A DNA stretch of 64,000 bases from Arctopsyche grandis (taxonomy: Eukaryota > Arthropoda > Insecta > Trichoptera > Hydropsychidae): assembly GCF_051622035.1 (NCBI RefSeq), contig NC_135359.1, positions 32,765,501 through 32,829,500 of the forward strand, in the 5' to 3' direction. Position numbers and translations under genes: made by a program. The notes under the pieces are model-generated. The model had not been told where the DNA came from, did not search any database, and saw only the letters and a program-made list of their open reading frames with translations. Positions 21,236-44,195 of this stretch are shown here, in pieces; within the stretch, counting starts at the first letter, position 1; every line of letters starts with the position of its first letter.

Positions 21236-22015
21236 TTATCTATTATATTTATGCATTTAAATACAAATTAGAAAAAATTCTTGTGAATAATTGTATATCT
21301 ATTGATTTATTAAATTTTTTTATACATTCAATCTATCATGGAGTTATTTATTTTATTTCCACGGTTTGGTTTGATTAGGCTAGGTTATGTTTGAATATCT
21401 TTAAGATATTGTTAAGTGAGAATATGGGAGAGAGTGTCCACTATCTAATTGGTTTCGTGATTGAACAATAGAAACCCTGGATTAGGCTAACGGGACTCAC
21501 AAAAAGTTCTCACAAAACGGGGCGAGTGCGGGTAGACCTATTGCAAAAATATCGGAATTTCCGATACCGGTATTATCGAAATGAAAAAGAACGATACCAG
21601 TATTACCGGCAACTTTCGGTATTTTTTTTGTAATTAATTAATTTTTGGATATAAGCACCACTTGCATATTTCAACATGTTTATGAAAAAACATAGAATAG
21701 GCTTGTAAAAATACGCCAAATCCAAACATTCAAATACAGGATATTCGGTTACAAAACTGTGAAGTAGGTACGTCCCTGGTATAAAGGATTATAATGTTTC
21801 GTAGAAACTAGTGTTTTTTTGTGTGATTGTTAGTTTTGATTTTTTGCAATTCCGACTTAAGCTTATCTGATAATACCCAATCATCGCTCACTGGAGATGC
21901 AAACGAAGAGTCAACCATCAGATGAGGAATTAGTTGTTGTTGAAAGACTAAAGTATTTATTTTTCAATATATGTACTAATTAGAAAAAAGTCCTGTTGTG
22001 TCATCATTGTATATA
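21236..22015. other. Intergenic, probable decayed element
   Basis: A motif rich in 'ccgatacc' and 'ggtatt' (about 21,550-21,630) is internally palindromic and looks like a transposon remnant. No gene is visible. Confidence 0.35.
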
Positions 22016-22089
22016 TATTGTTGCGTAGGGGTGGGTGGAGGATCCAAGTAAAAGGCCTAAGTCGTGTCACAGCATTTATTGATGATTAA

Positions 22090-23022
22090 CCCTTTGACTG
22101 CTACAACAACGATAAATCGTTGTTTTGAAATCGGCGAAGATTGCTACGACGATCGTTGTTGACGTCATTAATTGTCGTATTTCAATACTTTCTTTGAGCC
22201 ACCAGCGCATCAGTGGCACGAAACATTTTTTTTATATACGTATTTATATTTATTTTTCAATCAAGCTTTATAAATATTTATCAATTTTTTAAATAAAAGC
22301 TCTTCAATTTCGGGTTCATCATCAAAGTAAATTTCGGGTTCGTTGTCAATGTCATATAAGGAGTTATTACTTGGGAATTGATTATTATCGATAAATTCAT
22401 TTTCAGAATCAGTAGAGCTGCTGATTTGTCGAGTTCCTCGGCGAGGAGCTATTATTTCGCTTTCATCACTTTCACTGTCCGATATCATTTTGCAGAGTTA
22501 AAATAAATGGCAAAAAACAATAGAAATCCGCTTTCAATTATATAGGTCACGAGACGTCACGAATTCATGCAATCAATCAAATGCAACTGAAATGCATACA
22601 AAATGTTTATGATACATGTTGAAAAATTATTTGATTATTAGAAACTTCGCATCCTTGTGTGTCTCGCTCACACGTACACAATTAAGCTACCTGTTTCGAA
22701 TATATCGCATGTTGTAAGGATACATCGATATCTAAAAATAGATTATTGAAAAGAATAAAGCCTCGGAAAACAATCGTCAAAACTTATTTAGTGTATATAT
22801 GTAGGTATCTCTTTCGCACGCACGCATGTAAAAGCAAGACAGAAAGAGAGAGCACGAGTCCACGACTGCTTCTTAAAAATGTATATAAAGTATTATAAAA
22901 ATTACGAGTGTTCGGCGAAGTAAGTATGTAAAAAAAAATATTATATTTATTTTTTTTCAAAATAATTACAAATGTTAGCATTTTTCGCTTGGACATTGAA
23001 AAACCTCGTAGCAGCCAAAGGG
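22090..23022 (-). mobile_element. piggyBac-type nonautonomous element, copy 2 (933 bp)
   Basis: TTAA repeats at 22,086-22,089 and 23,023-23,026 flank the same ends as copy 1 (CCCTTTGACTGCTAC / GTAGCAGCCAAAGGG). Copy 2 lacks 26 bp of an A/G-rich stretch present in copy 1 and otherwise is almost identical. The 75-codon - strand frame is intact at 22,261-22,488. The empty target TTAA is seen at 62,625-62,628 in the intact element C copy. Confidence 0.9.
22261..22488 (-). pseudogene. Residual transposase-like ORF, second copy
   Basis: The frame encodes the same 75 residues as 14,440-14,667. It has the acidic N terminus, no DDE domain and no zinc-binding tail. Its preservation is explained by recent copying, though a retained role cannot be excluded. 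Confidence 0.5.
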
Positions 23023-23395
23023 TTAAGGAGATACACACACTGGCAGTGCTCAGTCCAGAATGTCTTGATATCGCCTAAGTACCGCCATATAAGGGGTAGA
23101 TCTCTCAGGACATCTTCGACGTCTAATTTGTTTTCTTATTATTATGGTCACGTACTCGGATATGTATTCACACGACATTCGGTCCCACGGTACCAAGGTA
23201 TCGGTCACTTCTGAGAACTCCACGGGAATGCGACCGAGTACAGTTACTACGCCATTGTTTAGCTTACTTGCACTTAGTTTGCAGATAATCATTGAAACCA
23301 ATGATAACGGTCGCACGGTGTCATGGATGCGCCTCGGCTTAATCCGATTGCACTTAATTGGTCGCTCTTTACTAACCTATTATTTTAGTATACGT

Positions 23396-24313
<918 letters not shown>

Positions 24314-24486
24314 AATATATAATTTGGAAAGAGACTTTGTATGTATGTATGTATCCTTGGTCGTCGTCGTCGTCTTCGTCGTCCGTAGATCGGTGACGTC
24401 ATCGAACACGTGATTCGATTTTTTTTTTTTTTCGATCCATGGGCGCCGATTTTTTTTTTCGTTTCAATGGATTCACCCCCGCGGGG

Positions 24487-25690
24487 GCGCAAGGCGAGTA
24501 GTTTAATGGGGCCCCGCCAGGGGCGCCACAAGGGGCGCAGCCCCGTGGGGCTCAAAAGGGGGCGCCACAAGGGGCGCAGCCCCGTGAAGCCCCGAAGGGG
24601 GCGCGGGGGGCCCAGCCTCATGGGGCGCAGCCCCATGGGGCTCAAAAGGGGGCGCCACAAGGGGCGCAGCCCCGTGGGGCCCCGAAGGGGGCCCGGGGGG
24701 CCCAGCCTCATGGGGCGCAGCCCCATGGGGCTCAAAAGGGGGCGCCAGTAGATCGGTGACGTCATCGAACACGTGATTCGATTTTTTTTTTTTTTCGATC
24801 CATGGGCGCCGATTTTTTTTTTCGTTTCAATGGATTCACCCCCGCGGGGGCGCAAGGCGAGTAGTTTAATGGGGCCCCGCCAGGGGCGCCACAAGGGGCG
24901 CAGCCCCGTGGGGCTCAAAAGGGGGCGCCACAAGGGGCGCAGCCCCGTGAAGCCCCGAAGGGGGCGCGGGGGGCCCAGCCTCATGGGGCGCAGCCCCATG
25001 GGGCTCAAAAGGGGGCGCCACAAGGGGCGCAGCCCCGTGGGGCCCCGAAGGGGGCCCGGGGGGCCCAGCCTCATGGGGCGCAGCCCCATGGGGCTCAAAA
25101 GGGGGCGCCACAAGGGGCGCAGCCCCGTGGGGCCCCGAAGGGGGCCCGGGGGGCCCAGCCTCATGGGGCGCAGCCCCATGGGGCTCAAAAGGGGGCGCCA
25201 CAAGGGGCGCAGCCCCGTGAAGCCCCGAAGGGGGCGCGGGGGGCCCAGCCTCATGGGGCGCAGCCCCATGGGGCTCAAAAGGGGGCGCCACAAGGGGCGC
25301 AGCCCCGTGGGGCCCCGAAGGGGGCGCCACAAGGGGCGCAGCCCCGTGGGGCCCCGAAGGGGGCGCCACAAGGGGCGCAGCCCCGTGGGGCCCCGAAGGG
25401 GGCCCGGGGGGCCCAGCCTCATGGGGCGCAGCCCCATGGGGCTCAAAAGGGGGCGCCACAAGGGGCGCAGCCCCGTGGGGCCCCGAAGGGGGCCCGGGGG
25501 GCCCAGCCTCATGGGGCGCAGCCCCATGGGGCTCAAAAGGGGGCGCCACAAGGGGCGCAGCCCCGTGGGGGCCCGGGGGGCCCAGCCTCATGGGGCGCAG
25601 CCCCATGGGGCTCAAAAGGGGGCGCCACAAGGGGCGCAGCCCCGTGGGGCCCCGAAGGGGGCCCGGGGGGCCCAGCCTCATGGGGCGCAA
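24487..25690. repeat. GC-rich minisatellite, 90-bp higher-order units
   Basis: Units combine subrepeats such as GGGGCGCAGCCCCATGGGG, GGGGGCGCCACAA and GGGGGCCCGGGGGGCCC. Each is itself palindromic or nearly so. It is by far the most GC-rich stretch of the window and is open in several frames on both strands only because it lacks T/A-rich stops. Confidence 0.9.
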
Positions 25691-26102
25691 GCCCTAATAG
25701 GCATTAACTAAGGGGGGCGAAGCCCTAGACGGCAATTAATCATGGGGGCGCGGAGGGGCGAAGCCCTAAAAGGCAACTGATCATGGGGGCGAAGCCTTAG
25801 ACGGCATTTAATCATGGGGGCGCGGAGGGGCGAAGCCCTAAAAGGCATTAACTAAGGGGGGCGAAGCCCTAAACGGCAATTAATCTTGGGGGCGCGGGGG
25901 GCGAAGCCCTAAAAGGCAACTGATCATGGGGGCGAAGCCTTAGACGGCATTTAATCATGGGGGCGCGGAGGGGCGAAGCCCTAAAAGGCATTAACTAAGG
26001 GGGGCGAAGCCCTAAACGGCAATTGCTCATGGGGCGTGGAGGGGCGAAGCCCTAGAAGGCAAAGGCTCAGGGGGGCGCCGAGGGCGAAGCCCTAGAAGGC
26101 AA
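25690..26102. repeat. Second tandem block (GGGGCGAAGCCCTA units)
   Basis: GGGGCGAAGCCCTAAAAGGC-type units are separated by short AT-richer spacers such as 'attaactaagg' and 'caattaatcatgg', giving a composite period of about 140 bp. GGGGCGAAGCCC overlaps in wording with the GAGCGAAGCCGGG 3' end, so the array may have grown from the element's own terminus. Confidence 0.8.
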
Positions 26103-26275
26103 AAAAAAATTTTGATTTTTTTTTTTGATTTTTTAAAAAATTTTTTTTTAATTTTTTTTTAATTTTTTTTTTATTTTTTTTTTTATTTTTTTTTTTTGAT
26201 TTTTTTTTTATTTTTTTTTTATTTTTTTTTTTAATTTTTAAATTTTTTTTTAATTTTTTTTTTTTTTAATTAAAT
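26103..26275. repeat. T-rich low-complexity tract
   Basis: About 170 bp of nearly pure T runs with single A or G interruptions, immediately before the 3' end of the Helitron-like element. Confidence 0.9.
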
Positions 26276-26338
26276 TAGCTTAGTCATGTTTAAGCGGTTT
26301 ATATTATAAACACTGAGCGAAGCCGGGTAATACAGCTA

Positions 26339-26411
<73 letters not shown>

Positions 26412-26414
<3 letters not shown>

Positions 26415-27611
26415 TGGCGGACTGGGACTGAAATTAGTGCATGCCAGGAGTCAAAGGGGGCCCACCCAGGGTTAAAAAAATTTGTCCCCCCCCCCCATAT
26501 AACAAAATTTTCTTCTTTCCATCACGCTAAAAATCAAGGGTAAAAAAAAATTTTTTTCAAAAATGGGAATAAACAAATTTAAGTACAAGAAAAATGGCAA
26601 AAGCAAAATAGATCCATAAATTACATTGTATATTTCTTTTTAACCCTTGTCCTAGGTAAATAGAATGCATCATAAAAGAATGCGACATAAAAGCGGCTTT
26701 TACTTTCGGTAGAAAACAATCAGGGACATCATTTCAGCTTTTTCTTGAGGGGCGCAGGCAAAGATTGGTCAAATTGTTTTTTTTTCAAAAAATCTTTTTT
26801 ATATCGGAATAAAAATGGAAAATATTCTTTGCATACACCTTATTGAGTTATAAAATATGAAAAAAATAAGCTTATTTTTGATAAAAGAATTTTAAAAAAA
26901 TATTATGAAAAAAGCGCCGCAGGCGAAATTTTTTTTCTAAAAATCTTCACATGGTCAACAAAAATCGACCATCAAACTGAGTCACTAAAAAACTATCAAT
27001 TAACTTAATTTCTACCGACACTTTATCTATGTATATACATACATACATACATATGTACGTAATAACAATAGATAAAGTTTTGTGATCATGCGAAAATCGG
27101 GATTTTGGGGAGGGGGCCCCTATCCTATATTTCTATATACATGGATGTGTCTAGATTACGAATAGATTTTATATTTGGAAACTGTTTAAAATTGTGTATT
27201 TAAATCTTACTATATCGTCGAAGTATAATCAAATGTTATTTTGAAAGTATGAAGTAAATTTAAATCGCTGGTTGATGAATCGTCCTATCAATATTGTTTG
27301 AAGCAATTCAGTTTAATATTCCCATTTTTATTTCAGTAGGTAGTTGTTACATAGATATTGGTATATACATAATATTGAGGTTAGAAATCGGCCCAGCAAA
27401 AGGGCCCACGCAAATGTTGAAACTTACATTTCGAGCCTAATAAAAAAAGTTAATCGATCCTTGGGCTGTTAAAGTGCAATATCCTATAAATTTTTACACA
27501 CGTGAAATAGTTAAAAAGTTATTTAATTTTACTGAGGGCCCATATTTTCTAACAGATAGTGGGGCCCACATGCCATCGGGCATGTTCGCTTGTATGACCA
27601 GTCCGCCACTG
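26412..27611. mobile_element. hAT-like element, 1.2 kb, in (TA)n
   Basis: The inverted ends are CAGTGGCGGACTGG and CCAGTCCGCCACTG, with TA repeats on both outer sides, consistent with an 8-bp TATATATA duplication. The interior is AT-rich with no intact transposase. The left part resembles decayed coding DNA at most. Confidence 0.75.
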
Positions 27612-28409
27612 TATATATATATATATATTTTTTTTTTTTTCTTTTTTTTTTACATATATACAAGGAAGGCCTTACAGGTAAACCCCAATGCGCCTTCCTG
27701 GCCAATTACAAACAATGCAGCATTTTTTATTACACAAGTCAATGAATTACGAGATACTGAAGACTCGTATTTAAGGAGACATCCTCTTACAAACACAAAC
27801 AGTGTTTCCATATGCCGGGAATCGGTCGAAACCTATCACCCGCCCTATATGCTAATTGAAGTTTGCATTATATTACTTAAATTCGCATTTATTAATCAAA
27901 ATGGATGGTTAATCCAACATTTCTCTTTCTAAAATCAATTTTTCAAGTGGGGGAAACACTCCAGCCAATGGCCATTTGTATAGAAATAAAATATTAATAA
28001 ATAAGTGAACGAGAACTTTAATGCGTTTTGAATAAATAGCGAAACAAATGATTTCCATAATTATATATTTTGGCCAAAATACAAATTATTATCAACTTAC
28101 ATGTATAATTCATTTCGTATAAAAATAATTAAAACTATTACTATTTACAAAAAACAAGGGTCACAATCACAAACAATAAATAAGTCTTAAAACAACATAA
28201 ATACTTAACAATTAATTATTCACCATAGAGCCGCAGTCGCTTGGAATTTTCAATGCTTTCATCAAAAATGGTATTCCAATCATTCATACAAATTTTCTTT
28301 TTTTTTCAACCAGTTTTCAATTACATTCACATAAAATACTAGAACACGATGAAAATGCTTTGTTTCAGTCTTAGTTAATACGATTTTTTTCCTTTTTAAT
28401 TATGATTAT
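27612..28409. other. Intergenic tail downstream of the collagen gene
   Basis: A TA run and a T-rich stretch give way to a low-complexity boundary and then a segment (about 27,660-27,830) that looks like repeat-derived DNA. The last part is the probable 3' untranslated region of the collagen gene. I could not choose a polyadenylation site. Confidence 0.35.
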
Positions 28410-39685
<11,276 letters not shown>

Positions 39686-40430
39686 CGTTGCTGAAGTTGA
39701 GTTTCTCGTGGGGCTACATCTTGATGTTATATTTCTTGACTTCCGCCGGTTTCCACCTGGTCTCGGTGAGATGAGGCCATGGTGGTACATCCACATTTTA
39801 GTTCCCCGATGTCGCCAATACCATCATATGAGTTAATCTGACATCATTTTCGCCTACCCTATCTGGAAATATTATAAATTTGTAATACAAATCGAAGTTT
39901 TGATGGGTGTGTAGACTTTGTGGAAAAGCTTCCAGGAACCTCCTGGCCAGCCTTCTTCGGCCGCTTCTCCTCCACCACTGAAAGATCTTTATTTCGAAAA
40001 GAAGGTGGACTTTGGTTCGACGCATTTTCGCGCCACATGGCTAATAGTCGTCTTCAACTGATGGTTTTTGTAACAGATAACATTAATGGATAATTAGAAT
40101 TTGAAAAGAATATGCTTATAATAATAAGAAAGGATTAAAATATGGATATAGAAGTACATATGTGTGATCGGGATAACATATTGAAAACTAAATTCACAAA
40201 GGAAAGCTTGAATGATACCCAAGATGTAGAAAGAAGTTTAGCATATAGTCAATGTAAATAAAATGTATTAAGATAAAGTAAAATGTGTTGGAGGTAGTGA
40301 AAAGAAAAGTGTCAAAATATGATGAATCAAGTAAAAAGTTTGTGTATTCGAATGATGGATATCCAATAAAATGTACTCAAAAGAAAGTAAGGAAGCTTGA
40401 GTGTATAGAATAACTTACATAGCAAAATCT
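39686..40430. other. Collagen 5' flank
   Basis: The start region should include the promoter and any 5' untranslated exon. I cannot identify a core promoter motif with confidence, and no other gene is visible. Confidence 0.35.
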
Positions 40431-40674
40431 TCTAATATATAATTTCGAAAGAAACTTTGTAAGGTTTAATGCATGTAAGGTTTGGGTGGTAGAATCAAGA
40501 AAAAACCTGTATATATATTGTTTGCTATCAATGTTTCTTCAGGAAAATAGTGCTACGAGTATTTAGCGGCATTTACTGAAAATTCATTTTTCTATTGCTG
40601 TTTTATATTGTTTATATGTAGGTAGTTTTTACTTATAATCCACTCGATGACATTTTCATCGGGTCTATCACTAG
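40431..40674 (+). mobile_element. Helitron-like element H1, short copy (244 bp)
   Basis: It starts TCTAATATATAATTTCGAAA and ends GGGTCTATCA then CTAG before T. Both ends match the large GC-rich element at 24,311-26,339, but it lacks the minisatellite. It shows what the basic element looks like without its expanded interior. Confidence 0.55.
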
Positions 40675-43600
40675 TGAACTATAAAGTTGAAGTAATAGGG
40701 CGTGTAGTGAAAGGATTAATATAAGTGTGTGAAGATCAAATAGAGGATTAAAGTAAACTTCATCCTTGATGATGAAAACGATGAGTAATAAACATATCTA
40801 CATAAGTATTATTTTGATGCATATATGTATGTATATACATATGTATATATTCATCAGCTTTGCTACCTTTCCCAATTATTCCATTCTTAAATTTATGATG
40901 GTTCAATTTTGATTCGTTTCGTTATAAAAAGTCCATCGGAAAAAAGGTTTACGATGCGTATAAATATTTTGCTCAATTAAAATGCTTGCCACTGTTACAT
41001 TAACGAAAGCTTTCGATGACATTTTGAAAGACAGTGGTGGCGTAAGATTTTATTAATTTTATTTAAATTTAAAAACACTGAGTTTATTGTTATTTAATAA
41101 TCTCAAATATTAATTGACTTTGACGTAAAAGGCAAGTTATATTGGAGCTTTAGTTCAGATAGATTGACTTCAAATTTTTCACTTTTTTCGTCTTTCCTTA
41201 TAAATTTCTTATATACATAGCTAGTGATAAGATAATTTTAGAAAATACTTTTTAATTGTAAAATCTTTAGACTGAATACACACCGAAAAGACAAAAGTCT
41301 CAAAGTAAGAAAAATTACACAGGGCTACGTGAAAGTAAAGGACATTTAAGGACTTAACTAGAAATTTTATCTCAAACCAGTAACTTAATGGTAGTAGGTG
41401 ACTATGTACATAGATTAAATAGTTAAATTGGATCATATTTGATTTGATGTAACGCTTTAACTTATACATATGTACCTACTAGTGGTTTTGGCATATCAAG
41501 TTATTAAATAAAAAAAATTAAGATGAATTTGTCAGTCCTGTGTTTGATCCGCCCGCGGTCGAATTTTTCTCAAATACCTTTTAAATTTATTTAATTTTAT
41601 ATTTATATTTAATTGTTTAATATGAAAAAATATGGTAAAAACTACCTACCTACATATAAACAATATAAAACACCAATAGAAAAATGAATTAATAAAATAA
41701 ATTTTCAATAGATGGCGCTAAATGCTTAGAGACTTCTATTAGCCTAGAGGAAAAAATGGTAGCAAAGAGTATATGTATATGTTGCAGTGAAAGCATATTT
41801 CAAGTGAAAATATATTTTAACCAATTCAAGCAGTGAAAATGTATCAAACAATGAATTCACAACGTTTAACTCTATAAATTTAACCCCAACAACCCAATCT
41901 TAAATGAATAGGGCCAACCCTTACTTAACCTAACCTAACCTATACTAACCCTTAAATAATACCAACCCTAAATCGAATCTTAAATGAATAAAACCAACCC
42001 TGAAAATGTAACTGGTTATGATTTCACTGAAACGTCAGTAAAATTATATTTTAACTTGAAGTATAATTTTACTGTGTCATATATATGGAAGTTTTTTTTT
42101 CTTTCGTAATTATATTCGAACATTTTGTTGACAGTGGCTTAGCTGTAACGTACATATGTATGTTGAATCGAAACGACTATTATAGTACGGCAGGCGTTAT
42201 CTCAGATACACAGACACACAGACAGAATAGCGATATTATATATATGATGTATGTAAGTTGTCATTGATGCATTTGTGAGCCAATCCCAAAGCACAGATAA
42301 TTTGCAATATCATCCCCATTAGCTAATTGTCCAAGTCCTATTTATCATATACATATTTAAGATTGAGCCCGAGAAGAAATGAATGAGATTGTGATTTTCC
42401 AACTTTTAGAATTGTCACATTGTACGCCAATGCCTTGTATTCAAAGTTTGCTCGTCCAATATGCCATAACATTACATCACATATGCAAATTGGTTCATGT
42501 GTCAACATCATCAGATCACTAAATCTCAATCAACCGCTGGCCAGAATCGACTGAATTTGTCACATCGATGATAAATTGTCGACATTTTTGATGGATGACT
42601 TCGGCTGTCTCATAGGATTGAATATTTTTGTCAATCTGTCAATATACAAAACGTACGAGGATTCAATCTGGTGTCGGGAAATTGAAACTATACAATAATG
42701 AAAAACATTTTACATTTTTGATACTTTTAATTTAAATCATATAGTGATTTTTTTTTCAAGTAAATACTCATTTTTTTTTCGAGATGCAGATATATTGGTA
42801 ATTAGAATTGTTGCTATTTCAATAGGTCATGGCGCCAAGTCAAGTATGTAGACAACGGGCGCATCTGCTTTATAGATTCAAAGCTGCCGTTGTATGAATT
42901 GAGATCATCAACCGCACTGATGATGATTGATTTAGCGCCGAAGAGCTCCCTGTCAGTGACATCAGTGTAAAGTTCTCTCTAATATGTAATTTTCGCACTT
43001 AAATTGTCATAATCCAGTGAAGACATGTGCCAAAATAGAGACAGTGTCATGCCGTTTAAAATTTACTAAATTAATTTCGCCATGACAACGATGGCTCATG
43101 ATAAATTGGAGGCTGTTAACTGTTAATTTTTTGAAAAGAAAAAAAATCACTTATAATCTAAGAGCGTGGAACCATTTAAGTATAATAACTGGGTACTAAA
43201 TATAATTTAAAACTTGCACTCTACCCTTTTTATTGCTATTGGAATGTCTAGCAATAATTTCATATGTATTTTTAACCCATGACTTTGGATATTTTATAGG
43301 GGAAAACAGATTACTATTAATATTAATAGAAGATTACAGCGCGGGCATACAAAGTTCGCAATAATACTATTTCCTGTATATATTCTTCTAAGTCTTTTAT
43401 CATTTATGTAAGTACATATTACGTAATGGATTCTTTTTAGAATTTTAGTATTCGTCTCTTTACTGAGATTTTGACGGAAAAAAATTACATAAGACTGGTT
43501 TTTATTATTATTACATACCTCCCTTACATTTCACTTACGATTACAATTCAGGAAAAGGTTTGCCTCTTATCAGATCGTTTTCATACTTTGCCATATTGCT

Positions 43601-44195
43601 CATTTTGGTCACCAACGTAAGTAAATGGATCCTCCGCCATTACAATGGTGCAAAAATATCGTGAAAGACGCGTTTGATATCTGCCCGGCGAGATAGTCGT
43701 TGACGTTTATCCATCGTTTGTTTATTAGTTTTAAACATACATAGATGGCGGTAGTAAAATAAAATGATTGTTTTTATTCAAAATAATAATTTTATATACA
43801 AATTATAGAAGAGGTATGTTTTTAAAAATCTCTTTTTTATGTATATATTGTTGTTTTTTATAAATATAATTTATGGAAGGGAAATGAATAGGATAAAATC
43901 AAACAGCTAACTCTACAATAACGTTGAGAACTAGAAACGTTATTAATTAAGCTGTGTCCACCAAAAATTAACTTAAATAAAAACTCAATACCATTAAATA
44001 AATCTTTAATTTAAAATTTTAGCATATTATAATTTTAACATTACTCATTGAATAAGTACAAAAATTTGTTTTATAATTTTTTTTTTGATTATCACAAGTA
44101 TTTACATTAAACTATATATTTATTTGTTATAAAAATATTGAAATATAAAAAAATGAAAATATATGTATGTATTTATGCGATTTTAGAAATGCATT
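40675..44195. other. Gene-poor intergenic sequence
   Basis: I find no supportable gene. An inverted repeat pairs 40,562-40,640 with 41,637-41,720 ('ttttatattgtttatatgta' and its complement). A segment at about 41,880-42,030 resembles the arm of element B. The rest is AT-rich without clear structure. Confidence 0.4.

Noticed and set aside
24410-25711. Long Gly/Arg/Pro-rich frames on both strands, up to several hundred codons
   Set aside because: They follow the GC-rich minisatellite in which stop codons cannot arise. They are open in several phases on both strands and resemble no protein family.
41900-41960. Telomere-like AACCT repeats
   Set aside because: Only about three imperfect units, also found inside element B arms. 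Not an interstitial telomere array.
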